The notes under the pieces were generated by a model. That model ran no database searches and was not told the DNA's origin. It worked only from the letters and a program-made list of their open reading frames with translations. This document shows, piece after piece, positions 42,229-51,287 of a stretch of DNA of 64,000 nucleotides (the stretch's first letter is position 1; each line of letters starts with the position of its first letter). The position numbers and the translations under genes were made by a program. This stretch comes from CAYVUM01 sp964619055 (GTDB lineage Bacteria > Pseudomonadota > Alphaproteobacteria > Rhodospirillales > Defluviicoccaceae), in assembly GCA_964619055.1 (NCBI GenBank), contig CAZUDB010000004.1, positions 1-64,000 on the forward strand. Direction: 5' to 3'.

Positions 42229-43188
42229 TCACTCGAAAGTCGCTCTCCGTTCCGCCACGCCGTAAGGATCTTCGTGAATCAGCACGTCGGCGCCGGGAAA
42301 CGCCGCTTCGACAGTCCGCATGACCTGATCGGCAATGGCATGGGCGTCGAGCAATGTCATCCCGCCGTCCATCTCCAGGTGAAACTGAATGAACGTGCGC
42401 GTACCCGACGACCGCGTCCGTAAATCGTGCATATCGATCACGCCGGCATGGGCCGTGACGATGTCGCGTATACGCACCCGGTCGTCATCGGGCAACTCCC
42501 GGTCCATCAGAAAATCCAAGCTTTGGCGAATGATCTTCCAGGCACTGCTCAGCAGATAGGCTCCGATGGCAAGCGCGACCACGGGATCAGCCCAAACGGC
42601 GCCGAACTCCGATACGAGAACGAGGGCCGTAATGACCGCCAAATTGCTCAGCAGATCCGCCCGATAGTGCAGAGCGTCGGCGCCGATGGCCACGGACCCC
42701 GTACGTTTGACAACGAAGCGCTGAAACAGAACAAGGGCGAGGGTCAGCACGATCGACAAACCCATGACGGCGAGTCCCACTTCCGTCCGCACGACGGCCG
42801 CGGGTTCGACGAGGCGTTGCCCGGCCTCAAACATTAAGAACCCTGCCGAGCCAAATACAAACGCCGCCTGGGCCAGCCCAGCGATCGGTTCCGCCTTGCC
42901 GTGACCAAACCGGTGTTCGCGGTCTGCTGGCTGCATTGCGTGGCGAACAGCAACCAGGGTGACAATGGACGCAGCCAAATCGAGCACCGAGTCAACCAAC
43001 GTCGACAAAACGCCCACGGAGCCCGTCAGCAACCAGGCCAGCGTCTTCGCCGCAATGAGAAGGCCCGCCACGCTCACTGAGGCGATGGCCGCAAATCGCT
43101 TCAAACGATCGTGCCGCGCTGCACCGGATGGCGTTGTTGCCGCCGCTACGGAGCTGCCGGGCGTTTTGAGAGCCGCCGAGTCCGTCAC
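42229..43188 (-). CDS. Cation diffusion facilitator metal exporter (FieF-like)
   Basis: 319 residues with about six transmembrane segments. The metal-site helices carry STLVDSVLDLAASIV (with D residues) and DALHYRADLLSNLAV (H-x3-D), as in FieF/YiiP. HRFGHGKAEPIAGL is the family loop motif. The C-terminal cytoplasmic domain (from about 230) includes HDLRTRSSGTRTFIQFHLEM. The GTG start overlaps the pdxH stop (GTGA), with GGAGC upstream. Metal specificity (Zn, Fe, Ni or Co) cannot be read. Confidence 0.9.
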   Translation of the reverse strand: MTDSAALKTPGSSVAAATTPSGAARHDRLKRFAAIASVSVAGLLIAAKTLAWLLTGSVGVLSTLVDSVLDLAASIVTLVAVRHAMQPADREHRFGHGKAEPIAGLAQAAFVFGSAGFLMFEAGQRLVEPAAVVRTEVGLAVMGLSIVLTLALVLFQRFVVKRTGSVAIGADALHYRADLLSNLAVITALVLVSEFGAVWADPVVALAIGAYLLSSAWKIIRQSLDFLMDRELPDDDRVRIRDIVTAHAGVIDMHDLRTRSSGTRTFIQFHLEMDGGMTLLDAHAIADQVMRTVEAAFPGADVLIHEDPYGVAERRATFE

Positions 43189-43799
43189 GGATAAAGCTCC
43201 TGATGGGTCCAGCCGCCATCGATTCGCTGATAGACACGGCGGGTGTGGAGACGAAACGCCCCGTCCTCCCAAAACTCAATGGACGACGGGACAACCCGAA
43301 AGCCGGACCAATGCGGCGGGCGCGGCACATTCAGGGCATAACGGGCCGCATAGCGGGCAACGCGAGCTTCCAGCTCAAACCGGCCCCGCAGCGGCTGGGA
43401 TTGTTTCGATGCCCAGGCGCCGATCTGACTGACCCGCGCCCGTGTTGCGAAGTAGGCATCGGCCTCGACCTCGCTGACAGGCTCGACAGCCCCTTCGACG
43501 CGAACTTGGCGCCGTCGGCTTTTCCAATGGAAACAGAGCGATGCCCAGGCGTTTTCGGCCAACTCCCGCCCCTTTCGACTCTCCAGATTGGTGTAGAAGA
43601 CAAAGCCGGACTCATCGACCGCTTTTAGCAACACCATCCTGGCGGAAGCTCGGCCGTCGCGGGTGGCCGTGGCAAGGCAGACGGCATTCGGATCATTTGG
43701 CTCGCTCCGTTCCGCATCCGCCAACCATTGTCGAAAGCGCTCAACAGGGTCATCGCCGCACTGGCTCGAGAGCTCGGAAGCGGGTTCGCTGGCAACCAT
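43185..43799 (-). CDS. pdxH: Pyridoxamine 5'-phosphate oxidase PdxH
   Basis: 204 residues. It oxidises pyridoxine or pyridoxamine phosphate to pyridoxal phosphate with FMN. It has ARMVLLKAVDESGFVFYTNL, SLCFHWKSRRRQVRVEG and the C-terminal RPPHWSGFRVVP and EFWEDGAFRLHTR, all PdxH hallmarks. It overlaps the CDF gene by 4 bases. The 202-base gap to 44002 shows only the ribosome-binding site AGGAGG at 43988-43993 of the divergent gene. Confidence 0.95.
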   Translation of the reverse strand: MVASEPASELSSQCGDDPVERFRQWLADAERSEPNDPNAVCLATATRDGRASARMVLLKAVDESGFVFYTNLESRKGRELAENAWASLCFHWKSRRRQVRVEGAVEPVSEVEADAYFATRARVSQIGAWASKQSQPLRGRFELEARVARYAARYALNVPRPPHWSGFRVVPSSIEFWEDGAFRLHTRRVYQRIDGGWTHQELYP

Positions 43800-44001
43800 G
43801 GGGGTATGCCCTATATCCTTGCCGTCGCATCACGGGAGAGTTTAGCCCAATCGGCACCGTAATGCGCCGGCGCGGACTAACGTGGAAGCGCATCTATGTC
43901 ACCGCTCGATCGGATGATTGCGGTGGAATTGATGGTACACTGTTCGCATCAGTTGAACGACACGATGATGGTCGTCGGATCATCTTTAGGAGGATTGAGA
44001 C

Positions 44002-44484
44002 ATGCGTTGGAGTTTGGCCGCTCTCACCGTTGCGGGGCTGATCGGCGCTGGCTGCTCGGGCGCCGATGGCGACCAAAACGGAGCCGGTGGCGGCCTGCCA
44101 GCAACGGGGGAAGGATATGCCGTACAGTTCGTGTCGGCTTCGACCTCACCCATTGCGATGTCCCTGGACAGGGCCTTTAGCGGCACGCTGGACGCCACAC
44201 TGGCACACTCGCTACTGGAACGTCTTGATCGCGCCGACTGGGCTACGGCCGAACAGGCCCACGTTTTCGCGTTCGAGCGCTTTCCAAGCGGTACCGCGAA
44301 AGCATGGGAAAGCCCGGCCACCGGCCAGACCGGCGTCATAGTTCCGACGAGTACGCGGTACGACGCGACCGGTCAGCCGTGCCGCTCCTTTGTTAGTACG
44401 GCTGACGTGGACGGTCGCGAATCACGGATCGAAAGCTTGGTCTGTCGGCGAGCGGGGGGAACCTGGTATGCCGCGGCATTCTAA
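44002..44484 (+). CDS. Small lipoprotein of the RT0821/Lpp0805 surface-antigen type
   Basis: 160 residues. A signal peptide ends in lipobox IGAGC at about 14-18. The mature part has LERLDRADWATAEQAHVF, WESPATGQTGVIVP and GQPCRSFVSTADVDGRES, the pattern of a widespread proteobacterial surface-protein family of unknown function. AGGAGG lies eight bases before the ATG. It is 31 bases before the DnaJ-like gene. Confidence 0.78.
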   Translation: MRWSLAALTVAGLIGAGCSGADGDQNGAGGGLPATGEGYAVQFVSASTSPIAMSLDRAFSGTLDATLAHSLLERLDRADWATAEQAHVFAFERFPSGTAKAWESPATGQTGVIVPTSTRYDATGQPCRSFVSTADVDGRESRIESLVCRRAGGTWYAAAF

Positions 44485-44515
44485 ACAACCGTTATAGGGC
44501 GGATGGCCACGACTG

Positions 44516-45418
44516 ATGCGCGACCCGTACGAGGTTTTGGGCGTCTCGAAAGGTGCCGATGAAAAGGCGGTAAAAACAGCCTACCGGCGCCTGGCGCGCG
44601 ATCTTCACCCTGATCTGCATCCAGGCGACACAAGCGCGGAGGACCGCTTCAAGGAAGTGGCCGCTGCTTACGATTTCCTGAGCGATGGCGATAAGAAAGC
44701 CAAGTACGACCGTGGCGAGATCGAAGCGGATGGAACCCCACGTATGAACCGGACCTTTTATCGCGACTATGCCCAACACGATCCGGAGGGCCGGTATGGC
44801 GACCGCGCCTCCTTCGCGGACTTCAGCTTCTTCGCAGAGATGTTCCGTAACGCCAGCGGTGGCTCCGAGGAACGGACCTGGACGAACAAGGGAGCCCGCG
44901 GCCAAGATATCCACACGCGCCTAGAGATCGATTTTGTTGAAGCTGCAAAGGGTGGGACACGCGAGGTCGTGCTTCCCGCCGGCCGCCGGCTAAAGGTAAC
45001 GATCCCGGCGGGATCCACAGACGGCCAAGTGCTCCGCCTGCAAGGTCAAGGTGCTGGCGGATCGCGCGGCCCGGGTGATCTGATGATCGAGCTCTCTGTT
45101 GCGCCGCACCCCCACTTCCGCCGAGAGGGGGACGACATCTTTGCTGACCTGCCGATCAGTTTGCCAGAAGCGGTTAAGGGTGCCAAAGTTGATGTGCCGA
45201 CAATTGATGGCGCCGTTTCCCTGTCCGTGCCGAAAGGGTCGAACTCCGGTACTCGATTGCGTCTGCGTGGCAAGGGGATCGCCAAGGCGGCCGGTGGCCG
45301 TGGCGACCAGTATGTTACGGTCCAGGTCATGCTTCCGGAAAAACCAGACCCAGATCTCGAACGCTTCGTGGACGAATGGCCGGCCGGATCCAGTTACCCA
45401 ATCCGGGGTCGGCGTTAG
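44516..45418 (+). CDS. DnaJ-like co-chaperone (CbpA type, J domain plus C-terminal domains)
   Basis: 300 residues. The J domain (about 1-70) carries the HPD motif in LARDLHPDLHPGD. There is no zinc-finger region. The substrate-binding beta domains start at about 125 (GQDIHTRLEIDFVEAAKGG) and end with LRLRGKGIAKAAGGRGDQY. It stimulates DnaK ATPase activity. The gene after it encodes a CbpM-like modulator, as in the cbpAM pair of E. coli. Confidence 0.9.
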   Translation: MRDPYEVLGVSKGADEKAVKTAYRRLARDLHPDLHPGDTSAEDRFKEVAAAYDFLSDGDKKAKYDRGEIEADGTPRMNRTFYRDYAQHDPEGRYGDRASFADFSFFAEMFRNASGGSEERTWTNKGARGQDIHTRLEIDFVEAAKGGTREVVLPAGRRLKVTIPAGSTDGQVLRLQGQGAGGSRGPGDLMIELSVAPHPHFRREGDDIFADLPISLPEAVKGAKVDVPTIDGAVSLSVPKGSNSGTRLRLRGKGIAKAAGGRGDQYVTVQVMLPEKPDPDLERFVDEWPAGSSYPIRGRR

Positions 45419-45430
45419 GAGCGGACGGAG

Positions 45431-45757
45431 ATGGCCAGCTTCGAGGACATCGTTCGGCTTTACCGCGTGGAGCGGGTTGAACTGCACACCTGGATCGAGC
45501 GGCGGTGGGTACGTCCCCACAAAACTGCTGATGGTTTCGATTTCGACGAAATCGATGAAGCGCGCATCTCACTGATCCGCGAGTTGCAGCGCGATCTCGT
45601 GCCGGACCCGGACGGGCTTTCCATCGTGCTGTCGTTGCTCGATCAGCTGTATGAAGCTCGCCGCGCTTTGCACAGCGTGGAAGACGCCATTACGGCGTTG
45701 CCCGAAGATCTGCGCGCCCAGATCCTGGACCGCTTACGCCACCCCCGCCCGCGCTGA
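45431..45757 (+). CDS. CbpM-like chaperone modulator (MerR-type fold)
   Basis: 108 residues. The N-terminus resembles the MerR/CbpM winged helix (LHTWIERRWVRPHKTADGFDFDEID), followed by a helical part RISLIRELQRDLVPDPDGL. CbpM binds the J domain of CbpA and inhibits it. It follows the DnaJ-like gene by 12 bases, and its last 24 bases overlap the convergent YihY gene. Confidence 0.8.
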   Translation: MASFEDIVRLYRVERVELHTWIERRWVRPHKTADGFDFDEIDEARISLIRELQRDLVPDPDGLSIVLSLLDQLYEARRALHSVEDAITALPEDLRAQILDRLRHPRPR

Positions 45758-47095
45758 CGGTTGCAGCTGCGCTCCGGCGCCGGGAGCGTCGTGCAGGTCG
45801 TGTTCGATCAACAAAGTCCGCAGTGGCACCGATAGTGTTTCGCGCCGCTGACGAACGGCGTTCGCAAGCAGCTCTGCCAAAGCATCGCGATCATCGTCAG
45901 CGGTTTGGGCATCGCGCCAATGACGCTCCATGCCACCCTCGGCGAGCGCAGGCGTGACTGGCGCCAACTCCAGGTCGAGGGCGTCGACGATGTCGTTCAG
46001 GGTCACGGCGGCCGGATCGCGCGCGGCGACCCAACCATCGTCAACGGTATGCTCCACCAACCCAGCGGCCCTTAGGCGCACAAGGACATCCAGCACCTCC
46101 CCGCCCGCCACATCGACGGCCGCCAGCAGCTCTGGCTCGTCCAGGGCGCCCCCTTCCTGGCTTTGACGATACAACTGACCAAGGATCGCGAGCGCCGCAT
46201 GCAATGATTGAGCCGGCGTCCGGCCGCCGTCGTGCGCGTACGCCGGTTTCGCCTGATCCGCCCGGCGCCGGCCCCATTCCGGCAGGGTTGCCGTGATCAC
46301 CGCGCCAATCAGCACAACGGCCCACGACAAGTACATCCAAAACAAAAAGATCGGGACCGTCGCAAGCGTCCCATAGAGGTTCTGATAGGATGGAAAGGTC
46401 GTCACATACAAGGTGAAGGTCCATCGCAGCGCCGAGAACGCCATGGCGGCAATCATGGCGCCAATGATGGCATGACCAATGGCCACGCGCCGATTCGGCA
46501 TGATCAGATAGAGGAAGGCGAGCGCGACCCCGGATAAGATGGTCGGCACGGCGACGGTTAGAGAATTCAACAGGCCCGCAGGGCGGTCGCTGCCGAGCGC
46601 CTCAGCATAGAGAGCCGTTGCCACCGAGAAGCTGGCGCCCATCAACAACGGGCCGAGAGAGAGCAAGGCCCAGAATACGAGCAAGCGGGTAACGATGGGG
46701 CGCGACCGTCGAACCTGGAAGATGGCGTTCATGGCCGCTTCGATTGTGTTGAACAGGAGAAGCGCCGTGACGGCCAAGCCGATAATGCCGGCAGCGGTCA
46801 AACCCTGGGCCTTGCCCACAAATTCGGTGATGTAGTCCTTGGCCGTCGCTGCTGCCGACGGTACGAAGCTCTCAAAAATAAAATCCTGAAGTTGGACTTG
46901 CGCCTGCTGGAACACGGGAAACGCCGACAGCACCGCAAATCCGATGGCGATGAGCGGTACTAGAGCCAAGAGGGACGTGTAGCTGAGCGAGGCCGCAATG
47001 ACGAGGCAGCGTTCCTCGACAAATCTGCGACCGAGCACGGTCGCGAAATCTCGGGCGCGCTGGACTTGCTGCGCCAAGAAAGACGGATTGGCCAA
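45734..47095 (-). CDS. YihY/BrkB-family inner-membrane protein with C-terminal soluble domain
   Basis: 453 residues. About six transmembrane segments occupy residues 30-285, with AASLSYTSLLALVPLIAIG as the family start and YGTLATVPIFLFWMYLSW near the end. The C-terminal 150 residues are soluble and contain a winged-helix-like stretch (GGEVLDVLVRLRAAGLVEH). Function is unknown despite the old name ribonuclease BN. The TTG start at 47095 has AAAGGA six bases upstream. Confidence 0.87.
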   Translation of the reverse strand: MANPSFLAQQVQRARDFATVLGRRFVEERCLVIAASLSYTSLLALVPLIAIGFAVLSAFPVFQQAQVQLQDFIFESFVPSAAATAKDYITEFVGKAQGLTAAGIIGLAVTALLLFNTIEAAMNAIFQVRRSRPIVTRLLVFWALLSLGPLLMGASFSVATALYAEALGSDRPAGLLNSLTVAVPTILSGVALAFLYLIMPNRRVAIGHAIIGAMIAAMAFSALRWTFTLYVTTFPSYQNLYGTLATVPIFLFWMYLSWAVVLIGAVITATLPEWGRRRADQAKPAYAHDGGRTPAQSLHAALAILGQLYRQSQEGGALDEPELLAAVDVAGGEVLDVLVRLRAAGLVEHTVDDGWVAARDPAAVTLNDIVDALDLELAPVTPALAEGGMERHWRDAQTADDDRDALAELLANAVRQRRETLSVPLRTLLIEHDLHDAPGAGAQLQPSARAGVA

Positions 47096-47264
47096 CCGCT
47101 GTCCTTTCCGGTCGTTGACGTCTTGACGACCATCCTATATGGCACGTCGACCCGGGGAAACGGTCGTTCTGGTCCACCGTAAAGCTGGACACGCGTCCGC
47201 GCCGCGGTATCTGGCCAGTAGCGTCGGTGATGACGTTGACACCGGCAGGCTGCGAGGAAAACTC

Positions 47265-48140
47265 ATGACCGCACTCACACAGCTGATGGCCGGAAAGCGC
47301 GGCCTGATCATGGGCGTCGCCAACGACCGCTCCATTGCCTGGGCCATTGCGCGTACCGCTCGTGCTCATGGCGCCGAAATTGCCATGACCTACCAGGGCG
47401 CCCCCCTGCTCAAGCGCGTGCGCCCCTTGGCGACGGAACTGGACGTCGAGCTTCTCCTACCCTGCGACGTGTCCGACGAGGCCAACCTGGCAGACACCTT
47501 TTCAGTCATTGCAAATAAGTGGGGCTCGCTCGATTTCGTCGTTCATGCCATTGCTTTTTCGGATAAAGAGCAGCTTAAGGGCCGCTACGTGGACACGACA
47601 CCGGAGAACTTCGTGTCGACGATGCTGATCTCTTGCTATTCATTCACAGCCGTCTGTCGCCATGCCGAACCGCTGATGACCAATGGCGGCAGTCTCCTCA
47701 CCCTGACGTACTTCGGCGCCGAGCGTGTCATGCCCCACTACAATGTCATGGGAGTCGCCAAGGCCGCTCTCGAGGCGAGCGTTCGATATCTGGCCGAGGA
47801 TCTGGGCAAGCACACCATCCGCGTCAATGCCATGTCGGCAGGGCCAATGAAAACGCTGGCCGCCTCCGGCATCGGCGACTTCCGTCACATTCTGCGGTGG
47901 AATCAGCTAAACTCGCCGCTGCGCCGAAATCTCGAGATGGACGAGGTTGGCAACGCCGGGCTTTACCTTCTCTCGGACCTGTCGTCGGCAGTCACCGGAG
48001 AGGTCCACCATGTAGACTGTGGCTATCATGTTGTCGGAATGTTGGCCACGGACGCCGCTGATGGCGTCCGCGACATGTTGACGAACTTTCGCTCGCAATT
48101 GCAAAGCGCGGCCGATGGCAAGTCCGCTTCGGTTGACTGA
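47265..48140 (+). CDS. fabI: Enoyl-ACP reductase FabI
   Basis: 291 residues of the divergent SDR type. It has GLIMGVANDRSIAWAIA for NADH binding, AIAFSDKEQLKGRY, and the catalytic Tyr-x6-Lys pair in YNVMGVAK preceded by TLTYFGAERVMPHY. It performs the last reduction in fatty-acid elongation. The ATG at 47265 is preceded by GAGGAAA; the frame extends upstream to 47139 without a good start. aroC follows 21 bases later. Confidence 0.94.
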   Translation: MTALTQLMAGKRGLIMGVANDRSIAWAIARTARAHGAEIAMTYQGAPLLKRVRPLATELDVELLLPCDVSDEANLADTFSVIANKWGSLDFVVHAIAFSDKEQLKGRYVDTTPENFVSTMLISCYSFTAVCRHAEPLMTNGGSLLTLTYFGAERVMPHYNVMGVAKAALEASVRYLAEDLGKHTIRVNAMSAGPMKTLAASGIGDFRHILRWNQLNSPLRRNLEMDEVGNAGLYLLSDLSSAVTGEVHHVDCGYHVVGMLATDAADGVRDMLTNFRSQLQSAADGKSASVD

Positions 48141-48161
48141 ACGGCCGCGGCGATCCGTACC

Positions 48162-49232
48162 ATGTCGGGCAACTCCTTCGGACACCTCCTGCGCGTTACA
48201 TCCTTTGGCGAAAGCCATGGGCCGGCCATCGGCGGTGTTGTCGACGGCGTGCCACCGCGAATAGCACTGTCGGAAGCAGACCTTCAGGTTTGGCTTGATC
48301 GGCGTCGACCGGGACAAAACAGGCATGTCACCCAGCGCCGAGAGTCCGATCGCGTCCGCATCCTGTCAGGCGTGTTCGAGGGAGCCACAACCGGGGCGCC
48401 CATTGGCCTTCTGATCGAGAACGAGGACCAACGCTCCAAGGATTACGGCACGATCAAGGACCTGTTTCGCCCCGGCCACGCGGACTTCACGTACTGGAAG
48501 AAGTATGGAGTGCGGGATTATCGAGGCGGTGGGCGGTCTTCGGCGCGGGAAACCGCAGTCCGCGTCGCGGCCGGTGCCATCGCCCGCCGTGTTCTCGGCG
48601 ACGGCGTCATCATTCGCGGAGCATTGATCCAGATCGGCCCCCACGCCATCGACCGACAGCGCTGCCACTGGCCAACGGTTGAAGAAAATCCATTTTGGTG
48701 CCCGGATGCGAGCGCCGCAGAGACCTGGGTCGGAGTCCTCGACGATGTCCGCAAGTCGCGATCTTCGATCGGCGGGTTGATCGAGGTGGTTGCCACGGGC
48801 GTTCCTGCCGGCTTAGGTGCCCCCACCTTTGACCGCCTCGATGCCGACATCGCTAAGGCCATGATGTCGATCCCCGCCGCCAAGGGTGTCGAAATCGGCA
48901 GCGGCTTTGCCGCCGTCGCCATGACCGGTCCCGAGCACAACGACGAAATGCAGATGGCCGACGGCCGGCCTACCTTCTTGTCCAACAATGCGGGCGGCGT
49001 TCTTGGCGGAATCTCATCCGGCGCGGACGTGGTCGTCCGGCTTGCGATCAAGCCCACGTCGTCGGTCGCCACCCCACAGCGGACCGTGACGACGGCGGGC
49101 CAGGACACAGCGGTCGAAACCCATGGCCGCCATGACCCCTGTGTTGCCATTCGCGGCGTGCCCGTGGCCGAGGCCATGTTGGCGCTGACGCTCGCCGACC
49201 ATCTATTGCGCCATCGTGCCCAGTGCGCCTAG
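48162..49232 (+). CDS. aroC: Chorismate synthase AroC
   Basis: 356 residues. It converts EPSP to chorismate with reduced FMN. Signatures are FGESHGPAIGGVVDG at the N-terminus, DYRGGGRSSARETAVRVAAG in the middle, and a FLSNNAGGVLGGISSG motif, with RHDPCVAIRGVPVAEAM near the end. All are standard. Read in the same direction as fabI. Confidence 0.96.
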   Translation: MSGNSFGHLLRVTSFGESHGPAIGGVVDGVPPRIALSEADLQVWLDRRRPGQNRHVTQRRESDRVRILSGVFEGATTGAPIGLLIENEDQRSKDYGTIKDLFRPGHADFTYWKKYGVRDYRGGGRSSARETAVRVAAGAIARRVLGDGVIIRGALIQIGPHAIDRQRCHWPTVEENPFWCPDASAAETWVGVLDDVRKSRSSIGGLIEVVATGVPAGLGAPTFDRLDADIAKAMMSIPAAKGVEIGSGFAAVAMTGPEHNDEMQMADGRPTFLSNNAGGVLGGISSGADVVVRLAIKPTSSVATPQRTVTTAGQDTAVETHGRHDPCVAIRGVPVAEAMLALTLADHLLRHRAQCA

Positions 49233-49271
49233 CGGACGCCTCGGCATCAAAGGAGCACGGCAAAGCCGGCC

Positions 49272-50420
49272 CTACGGTTCCTGAGCTGTCCTGACGGGGG
49301 CTGCCAGCTCCTCTGGCGTTGGCACGTCCTCCTTCATCCAGGCCAGGAACAGCGTGTAGCCCACAGACAGCACGACCGCACCAATGAAGAGGCCAATAAT
49401 ACCAGTGCTGATGAAGCCGCCGATGGCACCTAGGAAAATCACGGCCATCGGCACGGCCGCCCCGCGGCCAAGCAGGATCGGTTTCAGGATGTTGTCGATG
49501 ACTGCGACGGGTAGGCAGCAGACCACGAACAAGATGGCCGTCGTCGTCGGCTCTACGGAGAAAACATAGATCGCGAGCGGGATCAGAACGGGAAAAATCC
49601 CGATCTGGACGACCGCAAGCAGCAGACACACCAACGCAAGCAGTCCGGCACCCGGAATGCCAAACAGCAGGAAAACCAAGCCCGCGAAGATCGCTTGGAT
49701 CAGGGCTACGCCCAGGATCCCTCGGGCGACATTGCGAACCGTGTCGCGGGCGAGGCCGGCAAACTCCACACCGCGTGGCCCTGCGATACGAGTCGCGACG
49801 GAATCGGCAACGGAGCCACCGACGTTTGAGTTGGGCAGCAACACGGCGGCGATAATGATGGCGATCACAAACTTGACGATCGCAAACCCCGCGCCCGCGG
49901 CAACTGTAATCAACCACGATCCGATCGCGCGGAGCTGCGGGGCCACCTTGTCAAACGCCTCCTCCAAATTCTCGTTGGCGACGGACCAATACTCGTAAAG
50001 GCGTTTACCAACAATCGGCCAGTCGGCCACGCTCGCCGGAGGCGGCGGCACCTCGATATCGCCGTCGGCCAGCGCATCGGCAGCCGTGCCCGTGGCACCG
50101 ATCACCGTATCGGCTAACATTACGGTGGGTAAAATCAGCACGGCCAACGCCAGCACCACGAATATGGCCGCCGCCAGGTATCTGCGGCCACCAAGCCCGG
50201 CCTCCATCCGTCGATAGCCAGGATAGGACGCGACGGCGATGATGATGCCCCACAGGATCGGCTCCAGGAACGGGCGAACGATCGTGAAACACCACACCAG
50301 CATCAACGCGATCAAGCCGAGCCGAATCGTAATTTCCAGCGCCGGTCGCATGAACGGGCTACCCCTACCGGTACCCGTGCCGGCCGGTGATGGGCTTGAT
50401 GATACGTCGACGTCGCTCAT
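49272..50420 (-). CDS. AI-2E family transporter (TqsA/PerM-like)
   Basis: 382 residues with about seven or eight membrane segments. The N-terminal pair (LGLIALMLVWCFTIVRPFL, ILWGIIIAVASYPGYRRME) and the C-terminal set (FVVCCLPVAVIDNILKPIL, GGFISTGIIGLFIGAVVLS) are typical of the family. Members export autoinducer-2 or sodium, or are unassigned. The ATG at 50420 has GGGGAG upstream. A large periplasmic loop lies at about 105-165. It converges on aroC. Confidence 0.86.
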   Translation of the reverse strand: MSDVDVSSSPSPAGTGTGRGSPFMRPALEITIRLGLIALMLVWCFTIVRPFLEPILWGIIIAVASYPGYRRMEAGLGGRRYLAAAIFVVLALAVLILPTVMLADTVIGATGTAADALADGDIEVPPPPASVADWPIVGKRLYEYWSVANENLEEAFDKVAPQLRAIGSWLITVAAGAGFAIVKFVIAIIIAAVLLPNSNVGGSVADSVATRIAGPRGVEFAGLARDTVRNVARGILGVALIQAIFAGLVFLLFGIPGAGLLALVCLLLAVVQIGIFPVLIPLAIYVFSVEPTTTAILFVVCCLPVAVIDNILKPILLGRGAAVPMAVIFLGAIGGFISTGIIGLFIGAVVLSVGYTLFLAWMKEDVPTPEELAAPVRTAQEP

Positions 50421-50636
50421 GGTTTGTTTTGCTCCCCGCGTCGGTCTCTTTCCCCGGCCAAGGCTGTCGCTTGCCTGGACCGCGCCGTCAAGGTTAATTC
50501 TTGGCACGTCTGATGCCGCAGCGGGTCGAAGCGACTGGCGATGGTCCGCTCCGTTGGCCGAAAAACCCATGGTGCTGCCGTGTCACGGGACATGCATGAC
50601 GAGCAATACGCCACCGCGAGAGACTAAGGAGACGTA

Positions 50637-51221
50637 ATGCGGGGGATCAGGACCGTTGCCGTCATTTGGCTGTTGAGCAACCTCCTCGTCGCCGGCTCAC
50701 CATTGGCAACTCCGACCACGGGCGCCGCCCCCACGGTTCCCACGGACGATCCTTGGCAAGCCTGTCTCGATGCGGTTGCCGTCGCCGAGAAGGATGCAAA
50801 GCTCCCGCAGCACCTCCTTCGCGCCATCGCGACGGTCGAATCGGGACGCCGCGACGCGGACACGAAGCGCTGGCGGCCATGGCCATGGACCATCAACAAT
50901 GCCGGAACCAGCCACTTCCTGGATGCCAAGCAGGATGCGATCGCCACGGTTGAGCGACTCCGGGCGGAGGGCGAAACCAATATCGACGTGGGGTGCATGC
51001 AGGTGAACCTAGCCTACCATCCGAAGGCGTTCGAGAGCCTGGAGGAGGCGTTTGACCCAGAGGCCAATGCTGGCTATGCCGCCCGGCTGCTGAAAACCCT
51101 GTTTCGGCGTCATGGCTCCTGGATCCATGCCGTCGCCCTGTACCACTCAGCCAAGTACAAGCACAGTTACAGATATCGCCAGCGCGTGATGCGGACCTGG
51201 GCCGCCTTGCGCGGGCTCTGA
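50637..51221 (+). CDS. Exported SLT-domain protein (lytic-transglycosylase-like), copy 1
   Basis: 194 residues: a signal peptide (about 1-30) and one SLT-like domain. LLRAIATVESGRRD contains the probable catalytic glutamate, followed by WPWTINNAG, NIDVGCMQVNLAYHP and GSWIHAVALYHSA. Such proteins cut peptidoglycan glycan strands. The paralogous gene 66 bases downstream shares these motifs. The 216-base gap upstream to the AI-2E gene shows no gene. Confidence 0.84.
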   Translation: MRGIRTVAVIWLLSNLLVAGSPLATPTTGAAPTVPTDDPWQACLDAVAVAEKDAKLPQHLLRAIATVESGRRDADTKRWRPWPWTINNAGTSHFLDAKQDAIATVERLRAEGETNIDVGCMQVNLAYHPKAFESLEEAFDPEANAGYAARLLKTLFRRHGSWIHAVALYHSAKYKHSYRYRQRVMRTWAALRGL

Positions 51222-51287
51222 ACCCAACCCGCTTCGTCGTGGCACGGTCTTTGCGCAAGACGAACCAAAGCGGTTCGGAGGCCATCC